Assembly: GCA_964614525.1 (NCBI GenBank)
Contig: CAZTPA010000004.1
Coordinates: 18,745 to 82,744 of the forward strand
DNA length: 64,000 nt
Direction: 5' to 3'
Origin: PWND01 sp964614525
GTDB lineage: Bacteria; Bacteroidota; Bacteroidia; Bacteroidales; UBA7960
Each line of letters starts with the position of its first letter. Within the stretch, counting starts at the first letter, position 1. Below are positions 1-9,048 of the stretch, one piece after another. The translations under genes and the position numbers were made by a program. The notes under the pieces were generated by a model. It made no database searches, was not told the origin of the DNA, and saw nothing but the letters and a program-made list of their open reading frames with translations.

Positions 1-221
1 ATGCATTTAGTGCTTTGGTTGAAATTATGAAGTATTTATCTGCCTATACTGTTGTGCTGGCTGTGAATATGGAGCCTGTTTATGGAATTATTTTGGCTTT
101 TTTTATTTTTGGTGAAAGTGAAAAGATGTCGGGTGGCTTCTACATTGGTGCATTAATAATAATTCTGTCAGTTGTTATATACCCCTTCTTAAGAAAAAAA
201 GTTTTTAAAAAAGCAATTTAA
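1..221 (+). CDS. EamA/DMT-family transporter, C-terminal end (partial)
   Basis: This is the 3' end of a gene that begins before the window; the frame is open from the first bases and reads AFSALVEIMKYLSAYTVV before a stop at 221. About 72 residues remain. They hold two hydrophobic helices joined by the NMEPVYGIILAFFIFGE segment, which is characteristic of the last EamA repeat of drug/metabolite transporters, and a short basic tail (RKKVFKKAI) expected on the cytoplasmic side. The family comprises ten-helix inner-membrane exporters or permeases, and the substrate cannot be told from this fragment. It converges on cysQ with 55 bp between them and no clear terminator hairpin. Confidence 0.75.
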   Translation, partial: AFSALVEIMKYLSAYTVVLAVNMEPVYGIILAFFIFGESEKMSGGFYIGALIIILSVVIYPFLRKKVFKKAI

Positions 222-276
222 AAAATTTGCTTCTGTCCATACTTTCTTAAAAATCACATCTGTTATTTGAATTATT

Positions 277-1143
277 CTAAAGGAATTCATTAAAAAAGTA
301 TTCTGCTGTTTCTTTGTTTGAAAAAGCCATAAAATAAGGATTCAGCATTTCAGTTTTGTTGTATTTTAAAGGTTTTAGGGTGTTAACATCATAAAGCTCA
401 CCACCATTTGCTGCTAGTATTGCATGTCCTGCTGCAATATCCCATTCAAAAGTTTTTCCATATCTTGGGTAAATGTTACAAATACCTTCACAAAGTCGGC
501 AAAATTTTAGCGAACTGCCTGTTTCAATCAGATTAATTTGTGTCGACTTTGTTTTGATTTTCTCAATAAAAGATTTTGTCCTATTATTTAAATGTGAGCG
601 ACTTACAGCAATGTTATAAATATTTGTCGGTGATTCAGGTGTTGTAAGCTTTTTAGATGTAGATAGTAGTTTTTGTAAACTCAGATATGAAATGTTCTTA
701 TTATCAATTTCTATACTGTAAGATCCGGCATTATCAACTCCAAAGTATAATTGATTTATTGCAGGGACAAAAATAATGCCGGCAATAGGAGAATCTTTTT
801 TCATAAGGGCAATGTTTATAGTAAATTCCCCATTCTTATTAATAAATTCTTTTGTTCCATCTATTGGATCTATAAGCCAATAATAATCCCAGTTTTTTCT
901 TTCATTGTAATCTGCAATTCTGCTTTCTTCGCTAACTACCGGAAGTTTTGTTTTCTTTAGATTATCAAGAATGCAGCTGTTTGCTTTTTTATCAGCTATG
1001 GTTATTGGTGTTCCATCATCTTTTATTTCTTCATGAAAATCTTGTGCGTATATCTTAATTACTTCTTCTCCGGCATTAAGAGCCGCATTTACAGCTATCT
1101 CAAATGAATTATAAAGTTCTTGTGAATCTAGTATAGATTGCAT
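277..1143 (-). CDS. cysQ: 3'(2'),5'-bisphosphate nucleotidase CysQ
   Basis: 288 residues, the normal size for the inositol-monophosphatase-like CysQ family. The metal-binding signature DPIDGTKEF lies at residues 92-100, SEES at 71-74 supplies the upstream glutamates, and WDIAAGHAIL near residue 235 is the second Mg-site motif. The enzyme removes the 3'-phosphate of adenosine 3',5'-bisphosphate (pAp), a by-product of sulfate assimilation and of oligoribonucleotide or acyl-carrier-protein turnover. It is the last gene of a reverse-strand group folP-cdaA-cysQ, 51 bp after cdaA. The pairing with a c-di-AMP synthase is suggestive because pAp and c-di-AMP metabolism meet at DHH phosphodiesterases in other bacteria. 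That link is inference. Confidence 0.9.
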   Translation of the reverse strand: MQSILDSQELYNSFEIAVNAALNAGEEVIKIYAQDFHEEIKDDGTPITIADKKANSCILDNLKKTKLPVVSEESRIADYNERKNWDYYWLIDPIDGTKEFINKNGEFTINIALMKKDSPIAGIIFVPAINQLYFGVDNAGSYSIEIDNKNISYLSLQKLLSTSKKLTTPESPTNIYNIAVSRSHLNNRTKSFIEKIKTKSTQINLIETGSSLKFCRLCEGICNIYPRYGKTFEWDIAAGHAILAANGGELYDVNTLKPLKYNKTEMLNPYFMAFSNKETAEYFFNEFL

Positions 1144-1194
1144 AAATACGAATAATTTGTGAAGTTTAATAAATCAGTAACAATATTGAAGAGC

Positions 1195-2037
1195 TTATTG
1201 CTTAATTCCTTCTCCTTCAATATTTTGTTTATAACCGGTAAATTCTTTAGTAAGAATATCTCTAAGTTGTAACAGGCTTACATTTCTGGTAATTTCAGCA
1301 TTTTGACAAAAAGCAATTTTCCCTGTTTGCTCACTAACAACTAAAGCAAGAGCATCGGACTGCTCAGTTATGCCAAGAGCGGCTCTATGTCTCAACCCCA
1401 GTGTAGTTGGTAGTTTTGCGCTCTCTGAAACAGGGAGTACGCATCTGGCAGCTTTTATTCTGTTATTTGTTATAATAATTGCCCCATCATGAAGAGGGCT
1501 GTTTCTGAAAAAAATATTTTGAATTAGTTGATCTGATAATTTTGCATCAATAAATTCTCCGGTTTCAAGAAAATAATCAAGACTGTTTTCTTTAGTTATT
1601 ACAATTAAAGCACCGGTTCTGTTTTCCGACAATATTTCACATGCCCGAATAATAGGCGTATAATTTAAAGGGACTTCATCTTCAATTTGCCATAATTTTT
1701 TCCAGAAACTTTTTGAACCTTGATTCAGGATGGTTCTTTGTCCTAATAAGAGTAAAAATTTTCTTATCTCGGGTTGAAAAACAATAATAAGAGCTAAAAC
1801 ACCAACACTGATAAACTGTCCTAAGATTTCAGTAAGCAACTCCATCTCAAAGGTTCTTACAATAAACCAGACAGCATAAATAGCAATTATTCCCAATACA
1901 ATATTTATTGCTCCTGTGCCTCTTATAAGTCTGAAAACATAATATATCAGAAGCGCTACAAGTATAATATCGATTATATCAAGAAATCTTATTTGAATAA
2001 ATGCCGTTATGAAAGCTGTATGCATAGTAATTTTCAA
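1195..2037 (-). CDS. cdaA: Diadenylate cyclase CdaA (c-di-AMP synthase)
   Basis: 280 residues with the CdaA plan: about three N-terminal membrane helices (residues roughly 16-100) followed by a DisA_N/DAC catalytic domain (about 115-265). The catalytic motifs are intact: DGA at 184-186 in PLHDGAIII and RHR at 216-218 in LGLRHRAALG. It condenses two ATP into cyclic di-AMP at the inner membrane, a second messenger tied to osmotic and cell-wall homeostasis. It follows folP by 24 bp in the same direction. There is no YbbR/CdaR or GlmM gene beside it, unlike the Firmicutes arrangement. M5 is an alternative start only four codons in. Confidence 0.95.
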   Translation of the reverse strand: MKITMHTAFITAFIQIRFLDIIDIILVALLIYYVFRLIRGTGAINIVLGIIAIYAVWFIVRTFEMELLTEILGQFISVGVLALIIVFQPEIRKFLLLLGQRTILNQGSKSFWKKLWQIEDEVPLNYTPIIRACEILSENRTGALIVITKENSLDYFLETGEFIDAKLSDQLIQNIFFRNSPLHDGAIIITNNRIKAARCVLPVSESAKLPTTLGLRHRAALGITEQSDALALVVSEQTGKIAFCQNAEITRNVSLLQLRDILTKEFTGYKQNIEGEGIKQ

Positions 2038-2061
2038 TTAATGTGCAAAATTAATTTAATT

Positions 2062-2919
2062 TCAGGAATTAGCTAATCGTTTTATTAATTCTACAGTTTG
2101 TTTAGCTTCTTTTGGATCATGAACTCTTAAAATTTTTGCTCCTTTTAATAGAGCAATAGAGTTTAGCACTGTTGTTCCGTTTAAGGCATCTTCAGTTTTT
2201 ATGTTTAATGCTTTTGTTATCATTGATTTTCTGGAAAAGCCTACCAATAGAGGCTCGCTGAAGATTTTGAAATATTCTAATTTACTTAATAGTTCATAGT
2301 TATGATCAATTGTTTTCCCAAAACCAAATCCGGGATCTATAATAATATCATTAACTCCCAGCTGTTTTAGTACATTAATTTTCTCAGAAAAATAAAATGA
2401 TATTTCTTTGACTATATTATTATATGAAGGATTCTTCTGCATATTTTTTGGTGTATTTTGCATATGCATTATAATATATGGCACATTTAGTCCGGCAATT
2501 GTTTGAAACATTTTATTGTCGATACTACCTGCAGAAATATCATTAATAATATGAGCACCATTATTAATTGTTTCAATAGCTGTTTTAGAATTATAGGTAT
2601 CAATAGAAATAATGATTTCCGGGAACTCTTTTTTTATATGCTTTAAAACAGGAATTAAGCGGTTAATTTCTTCTTCAGCTTTTAGAATTTCGGCTCCGGG
2701 CCTGCTGGATGAGGCACCAATATCTATAATATCTGCGCCTTCCGATATCATTTTATCAATTTCAAGTAAAACCTCATCGATATTTTGAAAACGGCTGCCC
2801 GAAAAAAAAGAATCAGGGGTAATGTTAATAACTCCCATTACCAAAGATGAAGATAAATTTATAATTTTACCGCCGCAATTTATAGTTTGCTTTTGACAAA
2901 AAAGTGTATCTTTCGTCAT
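2062..2919 (-). CDS. folP: Dihydropteroate synthase
   Basis: 285 residues, the standard length. It shows the pterin-binding signatures MGVINITPDSFF (28-39) and IDIGASSSRPGA, then IIDPGFGFGKT, LVGFSRKSM and a terminal RVHDPKEA, as in TIM-barrel DHPS. It joins 4-aminobenzoate to 6-hydroxymethyl-dihydropterin diphosphate in cytosolic folate synthesis and is the sulfonamide target. The start is set by the conserved N-terminal INCGGKIINL strand, which needs the first Met. It is the first gene of folP-cdaA-cysQ. The divergent DUF1599 gene starts only 39 bp away, so the two promoters must overlap coding or each other. Confidence 0.95.
   Translation of the reverse strand: MTKDTLFCQKQTINCGGKIINLSSSLVMGVINITPDSFFSGSRFQNIDEVLLEIDKMISEGADIIDIGASSSRPGAEILKAEEEINRLIPVLKHIKKEFPEIIISIDTYNSKTAIETINNGAHIINDISAGSIDNKMFQTIAGLNVPYIIMHMQNTPKNMQKNPSYNNIVKEISFYFSEKINVLKQLGVNDIIIDPGFGFGKTIDHNYELLSKLEYFKIFSEPLLVGFSRKSMITKALNIKTEDALNGTTVLNSIALLKGAKILRVHDPKEAKQTVELIKRLANS
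2886..2914 (+). promoter_or_regulatory. Candidate Bacteroidetes-type promoter for the DUF1599 gene
   Basis: TTTG at 2886-2889, a 17-bp spacer and TATCTTTC at 2907-2914 approximate the TTTG / TAnnTTTG consensus, with one mismatch in the last base. The spacer equals that of the stronger rpsA candidate. The site lies inside the 5' end of the opposite-strand folP gene, as it must given the 39-bp divergent gap. Confidence 0.35.
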
Positions 2920-2958
2920 AATTTTAATTATTAATAAATCATTTTAAGCCATTTACAA

Positions 2959-3510
2959 ATGGGCACAAACAACAAAACTAATGAACAATTTGAGCAGATA
3001 AAAGCTCTTTGCCTTGATATTTTTGTTAAGAAAATGCAAGATTACGGAAGCGCCTGGCGAATATTACGTACAAGCTCATTAACTGATCAAATATTTATTA
3101 AAGCCCAGCGAATTCGTTCGTTGCAGGACAAAGGTAATCAAAAAATTGATGAGGGAATGACGCCCGAATTTATCGGAATAGTGAATTATTCCATTATGTC
3201 TTTAATACAATTAGAAAAAGGCCATGCAGAACAAGCCGACTTACAAGTTGATGAAGCCTTAATATTGTTTGATAAGTATTTTGAAATTTCTAAAAGTTTA
3301 ATGCTTGATAAAAATCACGATTATTCCGAAGCATGGAGAGAAATGCGTGTTTCCAGCCTTACTGATATTATTTTAATGAAACTTCTCAGAATAAAACAAA
3401 TTGAAGACAATAAAGGAAAAACAGTTGTTTCAGAAGGAATAGATGCAAACTATATGGATATTTTGAATTATAGTGTGTTTGCTTTAATAAAATTAGAACT
3501 CGAAAGCTAA
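2959..3510 (+). CDS. DUF1599 tandem-domain protein
   Basis: 183 residues made of two copies of the DUF1599 module. The first holds KKMQDYGSAWRILRTSSLTD (about 24-43) and KAQRIRSLQ. The second repeats the pattern as KNHDYSEAWREMRVSSLTD (about 118-136) and KLLRIKQIE. Each copy carries the conserved D-Y/W-R-S-LTD-K-RI residues, so the fold is probably an all-helical internal duplication. The start agrees with the family's usual NEQF N-terminus. Function is unknown; a nucleotide-modification role has been suggested for the family from comparative genomics, but nothing here proves it. It runs in the same direction as the permease gene 24 bp downstream, so the two are probably co-transcribed. Confidence 0.85.
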   Translation: MGTNNKTNEQFEQIKALCLDIFVKKMQDYGSAWRILRTSSLTDQIFIKAQRIRSLQDKGNQKIDEGMTPEFIGIVNYSIMSLIQLEKGHAEQADLQVDEALILFDKYFEISKSLMLDKNHDYSEAWREMRVSSLTDIILMKLLRIKQIEDNKGKTVVSEGIDANYMDILNYSVFALIKLELES

Positions 3511-3534
3511 TATAAATCTCATAATTGAAATTTT

Positions 3535-4614
3535 GTGCTTAAGTATATTTTAAGAAAAATATGGTATGGATTATGGGTGTTTTTTGGTGTCATTACATTG
3601 ATATTTTTTTTATTCAAAGTATTGCCAGGAGATCCTGCCAGAATGATGCTTGGGCAAAGGGCTGATATTGCTTCTGTTGAAGCGATTCAAAAGGAATTGG
3701 GGCTGGACAAACCGCTATTGACCCAATATGCTAATTATATCAATGATATTTCTCCTATTTCTATTCATAAGCACAGTGATACAAAAAGCTATTTCTATCT
3801 TGATGAAGAAAAATACTCACCCTATTTTTCTTTTATAACAATAGGTAACAAATGCCTTGTATTTAAATTTCCATACCTTGGAAGATCTTTTCAAAGTGGG
3901 AGAAAAGTTTCCGATATATTGGCCGAAGCTTTTCCTTTAACTCTGCTACTGGCGGTGGTTTCTATTTTATTTGCTATGATACTCGGCATATTTCTCGGTG
4001 TGCTTACTTCTATTAATCCTGATAATTGGTTTAGTAAATTAATAATTGGGTTTTCAGCCTTGGGAATGGCCTTGCCTTCATTTTTTGCTGCAATTCTTAT
4101 AGCATGGATATTTGCATATTTGCTTGGTGATTATACCGGACTTAATATGACAGGAAGCCTTAAGGAAGTTGATGATTTTGGAAGAGGAGAATATTTCAGT
4201 TTTAAAAATCTGATATTGCCTGCAATAACATTAGGAATCAGGCCTCTTGCTATAGTTGTGCAACTTACACGCAGTTCACTTATAAACGTATTATCACAGG
4301 ACTATATCCGAACTGCCCGGGCAAAAGGGCTTTCAATGTATCATGTAATAACAAGGCATGCGCTGAAAAATGCACTTAATCCTGTTATTACTGCTATATC
4401 GGGCTGGTTTGCTTCTTTGCTTGCGGGTGCAGTATTTGTTGAGTATGTTTTCGATTGGAAAGGCTTGGGTGTAACTATTGTTGGAGCTTTGGAACATTAT
4501 GATTTTCCGGTTATTATGGGAACAGTTTTGTTAATATCTGTGATGCTTGTTATAATAAACATCATCGTTGATGTACTCTATGGTGTTATTGACCCGCGGG
4601 TACGCTTAAGTTGA
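3535..4614 (+). CDS. ABC transporter permease, DppB/OppB family
   Basis: 359 residues from a GTG start. The N-terminal helix followed by FKVLPGDPARMMLGQRAD is the standard OppB/DppB beginning. The body holds the binding-protein-dependent transport domain with the EAA-like loop DYIRTARAKGLSMYHVITRHALKNALNPVI, and the chain ends IDPRVRLS as in the family. It would form half of an inner-membrane channel for peptides or nickel. No partner permease, ATPase or binding protein is encoded in the window, so it is an orphan here. A periplasmic insert of about 70 residues lies between the first two helices (roughly 60-130). The stop is 8 bp from the convergent DUF5686 stop. Confidence 0.9.
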   Translation: MLKYILRKIWYGLWVFFGVITLIFFLFKVLPGDPARMMLGQRADIASVEAIQKELGLDKPLLTQYANYINDISPISIHKHSDTKSYFYLDEEKYSPYFSFITIGNKCLVFKFPYLGRSFQSGRKVSDILAEAFPLTLLLAVVSILFAMILGIFLGVLTSINPDNWFSKLIIGFSALGMALPSFFAAILIAWIFAYLLGDYTGLNMTGSLKEVDDFGRGEYFSFKNLILPAITLGIRPLAIVVQLTRSSLINVLSQDYIRTARAKGLSMYHVITRHALKNALNPVITAISGWFASLLAGAVFVEYVFDWKGLGVTIVGALEHYDFPVIMGTVLLISVMLVIINIIVDVLYGVIDPRVRLS

Positions 4615-4622
4615 TTACTGAT

Positions 4623-7076
4623 TTAGAATGTAAATTGCATAGTAATTCTCCATCCGAAATTGTCAACATTTTCTTTTTCCAGATAATTCAGTCTCCATAC
4701 AGCGTCAACTCTAAATAACTTAAAAATGTTCTCAATTCCTGCACTTACTTCGTAATAAGGATGTTTTAAGCCACTCATGCCCTCCGGAAACAGCATTAAT
4801 TCACTATGCTGTTTGCTTAAACTACCTGTTAATCCTTTTGCAGAAAAAACTTCTCTGAGTTTTAATTTTTTGAAATATGGGATTCTGTTAAATATTAATC
4901 CTTGCATATGATAATCAACATAAATGCTAAAATATGTGTCGCTGGCAAATTCAAAATAGTTCATCATATTATAAGCATATCTGTCAAAAATGTATGTTTC
5001 ATTGCCTTCGTGAATTTTCAAAAGAGGATAAGGCAGTGTTCCGAATATTTTTCCACAATCAAGAATGTATCTGAAATATCCCAGTGGACTCACATCTACT
5101 TTTTGAGATATATCTAATGATACCTTATAATATTCGTATTCACTATCCAGTATTCCTGGTAATCCTGCTGCCAGGTTAATGTTCACAATAGGTTTAACAG
5201 TTCCCAGGCTTTTATTTTCAAATTCACCTCTAAGGAATTTTTCATCTTCTGCAATTCTTATATTCAAGCCAATTTCTGTGTTAATAATTTTATCAATGTC
5301 AATAATTTCGCCGCCAAGCTCTTTTTGAAATTTCAAAAATTCACCGGATTCAATTCTTTGATGTGATAATACTACATTGTTTGAAAATCCTTGATACCAT
5401 TCTTTTTCTGCCTTGATGGTCACTTCTGACACCATTGTTAAACTATTATTCGGTGTACGTTGAAGAAGTGATTTAAAAATATTGTCATCTTTTAAAGCAA
5501 GCTCACTTTGCCCAAGTTGTTTCAAGTCATATTTCCCGTCAATGGAGATTGCTGATCTGGGATTTTTATTGAACATATACATTAATCCGCCACCATATTT
5601 AAAACGCTCATCTTTTAGGCCGTATGCTCCATAGGCCTTTATCATAAGATCTGTACTGAATTTATTGCTTGTTCTTCCACTTAGGCGAAATCTGTTGCCT
5701 TCAATTTCATTAAAGCTAAACGTTTGAAAGTATGGTCCCAGCTCAAAGTATCCTATTTCATAATGAAACATTATAAACATTTCGGCAAGCTTCTCATAAT
5801 ATTTGTAAATAGGAGCATTTTGAACAGAATCAATCATAATATATATGTTTTCTTCATTCACGGATAATGGAATTGACCTGTTTTGCTTCCAAAATGCTTC
5901 ATCATCAATAAATATATTGTTTTCCATAACAATTTTATCCTGATATTTTAATACCTCCTCAGGAATCTTTTTGTTAACTTGAATATTGTCATATATACAA
6001 GTTTTATTAGCAAAGAAGCCACTTAATCTTGGATCAATATCAAAATCAAAATATATATTCTCGCGTTCTAAAAAAAACACTGAATCATTTATGGTTTTGT
6101 ATTCATATTCAGCAAAAAAGTCTTTTATATAATTGTAATTAATGTTTTTGGCGGTACGCATTTGAATGCTTTTTATTGCAAAAGTTGTATCGTGTACCCA
6201 AAAGTTTCCTCTGAAAGTCCTGTCTTGTTCTCGTTTGGGCACATAAGATATTTGGTAACACCACTTGTTTTCTATAAATGTGCTGTCTATCAGGTAGTAT
6301 TTATAAAATAGCAAACCATGATCTGAAATTGGACTAACAAAACCGGGTTCAAAAATTGTTAGATAATTTTCGTAAATATTGATTCTTTGATACATTTGTC
6401 CTGCCAATTTGGAGATGCTGGTGTTTTCGAAACCCGAAATTCTTGAACTTTTTATTATTTCTTTTTCGGTATCAGTAGATTTGTCATAATAGAACTCTGA
6501 TATGGTTTCTGAAATTAGCAAAGGTAAAAATGCTTTACCCGAAATCGCAGAAGTGTCTACATAATTAAAGACAAACTTAAAATCTCCCAAAAACCTTTTA
6601 TTTTTTATTCTTTCATTTATATTGTCGGTACCTATTTTAACTTTGTTATACGAATCAAATGAATATGTGTCAAACCTTTCAGGATTATGCTTGTGTTTAT
6701 TTTTTATGATATTCCTTAAAATTATGTGAGCAGGATTTTCAGTAGGCAGTATTACAATTTCATCCAGTAAAAGATGATCCATCTGCAGTAAAAAGTCAAT
6801 TTCCTGATATTTATTTTTTTGTACAGCTTTTGTCTGGGGCTTATAACCCATGTATGAAACAGTTATAGAGTCGGAGGCTTCGCGGCATTCAATAAAATAT
6901 TCTCCTTCCTGATTTGTTATTGTACCTATTTGTGTGTTTTGTAAATAAATACTGACAAATGGAAGTGGCTCACCTGTATCAGCATCTGTAATTGTGCCGC
7001 GAATCCTGGTAACTTGAGAGTTTGCCTGCAGGTTTATTGCCAGAAATAGAAGGAAAAAAATGTATGTCTTATACAT
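4623..7076 (-). CDS. DUF5686 / carboxypeptidase-regulatory-like outer-membrane protein
   Basis: 817 residues with an N-terminal signal peptide (about 1-20, ending near LQANS). A CarboxypepD_reg-like beta-sandwich follows (about 22-105: GTITDADTGEPLPFVSIYL ... VSYMGYKPQT), then the DUF5686 region opening with AHIILRNIIKNKHKHNP. The rest is strand-rich with alternating aromatic residues and ends in the aromatic strand WRITMQFTF, the usual C-terminal signature of an outer-membrane barrel. Such proteins are common in Bacteroidota, and their role is not established. It is not a classical SusC/TonB receptor: no plug domain or SusD partner was seen. It is the next gene after the desaturase-like gene on the same strand, 68 bp away. 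Confidence 0.8.
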   Translation of the reverse strand: MYKTYIFFLLFLAINLQANSQVTRIRGTITDADTGEPLPFVSIYLQNTQIGTITNQEGEYFIECREASDSITVSYMGYKPQTKAVQKNKYQEIDFLLQMDHLLLDEIVILPTENPAHIILRNIIKNKHKHNPERFDTYSFDSYNKVKIGTDNINERIKNKRFLGDFKFVFNYVDTSAISGKAFLPLLISETISEFYYDKSTDTEKEIIKSSRISGFENTSISKLAGQMYQRINIYENYLTIFEPGFVSPISDHGLLFYKYYLIDSTFIENKWCYQISYVPKREQDRTFRGNFWVHDTTFAIKSIQMRTAKNINYNYIKDFFAEYEYKTINDSVFFLERENIYFDFDIDPRLSGFFANKTCIYDNIQVNKKIPEEVLKYQDKIVMENNIFIDDEAFWKQNRSIPLSVNEENIYIMIDSVQNAPIYKYYEKLAEMFIMFHYEIGYFELGPYFQTFSFNEIEGNRFRLSGRTSNKFSTDLMIKAYGAYGLKDERFKYGGGLMYMFNKNPRSAISIDGKYDLKQLGQSELALKDDNIFKSLLQRTPNNSLTMVSEVTIKAEKEWYQGFSNNVVLSHQRIESGEFLKFQKELGGEIIDIDKIINTEIGLNIRIAEDEKFLRGEFENKSLGTVKPIVNINLAAGLPGILDSEYEYYKVSLDISQKVDVSPLGYFRYILDCGKIFGTLPYPLLKIHEGNETYIFDRYAYNMMNYFEFASDTYFSIYVDYHMQGLIFNRIPYFKKLKLREVFSAKGLTGSLSKQHSELMLFPEGMSGLKHPYYEVSAGIENIFKLFRVDAVWRLNYLEKENVDNFGWRITMQFTF

Positions 7077-7144
7077 TAGTTATCTTATTATTAATTGAGT
7101 TATCTTATTTTATTCCAGATAACTAATAATTTCGGTTTTTATAG

Positions 7145-8806
7145 TTAGGGTTTAAAAGAATCATCATAATCAAGAAAAACACCTTCATCTGCAATTTCTT
7201 CAATGCTTTTTTTGTCGCTTAAATAATCCACTATCAATTTATATGCTTTATGTTTTCTTTCTTGTAAAACCAGCAAACTTGCATTTACTGCAGCTTTTAC
7301 TGCTATCGGGACTCCGCCTCCCAGCTCTGCCCAATGTCCGCCTATGTAAAGTCCTTTAAGCGGTGTTTTATAATGAGCAATTCCGGACATCATATTTTTT
7401 TTGCCGGGTTTCGCTCCCATCATACTTCCATATCTATTGTTTGTATATCTCCAATAGCTTATAGGAGTTGCGATTTCATAAGAAATAATATGCTTACGAA
7501 GATTAATTGAGAGCTTTTTTTCTACTCTTGAAATTAACACTTTTGCGTAATCATCTTTTAGCTTTTTATACTCTGAGCCTCTTATAATATTCCCATGTTC
7601 ATCAGTTGTTGTAAGCCAATTTTTATTACTATCAAAATATGCAGGCATAATAACAGTAAGCGAGCCACAGCCTTCGGGAGCCATTGTCTTATCTCTTTCA
7701 GATTGTGAGAACACTGCGATTTCTTTTGATTCAAAAGTCAATTTTTCATTTTCTGCATGCGTGTCTTCCTTGTCCATAAAAGAAATCATTTCTTCATTAA
7801 ATCCAAGTTGTGAAGCAGGACAATCTAATGAGATATAAATTGTAAAAGCCGAACTGTATAATTCAGCGCTTTGCATCTTTTCTAAAAATTTTGGAGCAAT
7901 ATATTTTTTCGGCAACATTTTTTCATATAAACTACCTATATCAATAGCTGCAATTATTTGTTCTCCAAATACTTCAACATTTTCGCCATTGCGTTCATAT
8001 ATTACTGATTTGCATTTTTTGTTTTCGACAATAATGCTCTTGGCTTTTGCATTATATATTATTTTATTTCCGTAAAACTTAATAATATGCTTAAGCCATT
8101 TTGGATAGGTGAAACTGCCACCTTCAGGCGGATTTTGAAAATCATGATTATAAGCCCATGCAATAGGTATAAGGCAGGAGAGAAGGTCATCTTCATTTGC
8201 AAACATATCATGTAATTGCCGGGTGCTGAAAAATTTATTTAAACCTTTGGTTTTTCCTTTACTCCCGGAATATTTTAAGTATTTAATAAAAGGCAAAGCA
8301 AATTTTAATCTGCTTAAATGATATTTTGCTAATTCAAAAATATTCATTGTTTCTCCTGAGCGAAAAAGTTTATGAAAACTATTTAAAGAGGGTCTTAGTT
8401 TTTTTGCAGCAGTGAAAAATTTTTCAATGCCTTCTTTTTCATCCGGATATTTTTGTTGTAACTGATTTTTTAGCTCATCAGGATTGTTTGTTAACAGAAA
8501 ATCAAAATCTTCACCAAGATATCTCTTTATTCTTCTTTGCGGTTGCGCTGCGGGAAAGTCTTTTCCAATGAATTTAAATATTTTTGTAACAATTCCATCC
8601 GGACCGCAACTATTTAGCCAATGTATCGAAGTGTCAAATATATAGCCGTTTTTTTCATACTTAGCCAAATATCCTCCGGCTTGTGCATTTGCCTCCAAAA
8701 CGCAAACACTAAGCCCCGACTTACTAAGAAGAGCAGCAGATGTAAGCCCTCCGATTCCTGCTCCAATTATTACTATATCAAAGTGATTCTTGTTGTTTTC
8801 TGACAT
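7145..8806 (-). CDS. Phytoene-desaturase-like FAD oxidoreductase
   Basis: About 553 residues from the chosen start. The N-terminus gives the dinucleotide-binding fold FDIVIIGAGIGGLTSAALL followed by VCVLEAN. The C-terminal GLYIGGHWAELGGGVPIAVKAA is the second FAD-contact motif of the CrtI / carotenoid isomerase / retinol saturase group. The open frame extends 12 codons upstream to 8842, but the Met at 8806 sits at the usual distance from the FAD motif and a TAnnTTTG-like box at 8840-8847 would transcribe from inside the longer version. The substrate is unknown. No phytoene synthase or other carotenoid gene is nearby, so naming it a carotenoid enzyme would go beyond the sequence. Confidence 0.8.
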   Translation of the reverse strand: MSENNKNHFDIVIIGAGIGGLTSAALLSKSGLSVCVLEANAQAGGYLAKYEKNGYIFDTSIHWLNSCGPDGIVTKIFKFIGKDFPAAQPQRRIKRYLGEDFDFLLTNNPDELKNQLQQKYPDEKEGIEKFFTAAKKLRPSLNSFHKLFRSGETMNIFELAKYHLSRLKFALPFIKYLKYSGSKGKTKGLNKFFSTRQLHDMFANEDDLLSCLIPIAWAYNHDFQNPPEGGSFTYPKWLKHIIKFYGNKIIYNAKAKSIIVENKKCKSVIYERNGENVEVFGEQIIAAIDIGSLYEKMLPKKYIAPKFLEKMQSAELYSSAFTIYISLDCPASQLGFNEEMISFMDKEDTHAENEKLTFESKEIAVFSQSERDKTMAPEGCGSLTVIMPAYFDSNKNWLTTTDEHGNIIRGSEYKKLKDDYAKVLISRVEKKLSINLRKHIISYEIATPISYWRYTNNRYGSMMGAKPGKKNMMSGIAHYKTPLKGLYIGGHWAELGGGVPIAVKAAVNASLLVLQERKHKAYKLIVDYLSDKKSIEEIADEGVFLDYDDSFKP

Positions 8807-8839
8807 TAGGATATTTTGATTATTGAAGAAAAAACTATT

Positions 8840-8847
8840 CAAAACTA
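8840..8847 (-). promoter_or_regulatory. Candidate -7 element for the desaturase-like gene
   Basis: On the minus strand the bases read TAGTTTTG, matching TAnnTTTG. No good TTTG lies at the expected upstream distance, so support is weak. It mainly favours the shorter start at 8806. Confidence 0.22.
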
Positions 8848-9048
8848 CATTTTATTTTTAAAATCCTGTCATTTTTCTTAGTAAGACAGCAAACATTTTT
8901 TTGAATTTTAAAGCAGCTTCATTTTCATTTTTTATTTAAGTATAAAAAGGATAATTTTACAATTCAAAAAAAATTGCTTATATATTGCTTACATTATAAT
9001 TTGTAAAAAAGCAAAATATGGATATTTATCAATTTAAATCTTAGAAAT

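Noticed and set aside
7098..7124. Inverted repeat AGTTATCT / AGATAACT between the desaturase-like and DUF5686 genes
   Set aside because: Short stem, 11-nt loop and no T run on either strand; too weak to call a terminator or operator.
7145..8806. Carotenoid biosynthesis locus
   Set aside because: Only one CrtI-like flavoprotein is present, with no phytoene synthase, cyclase or hydroxylase nearby.
8807..8842. Upstream start of the desaturase-like protein at 8842
   Set aside because: The extra 12 residues are unlike the family start and would overlap the candidate promoter box.
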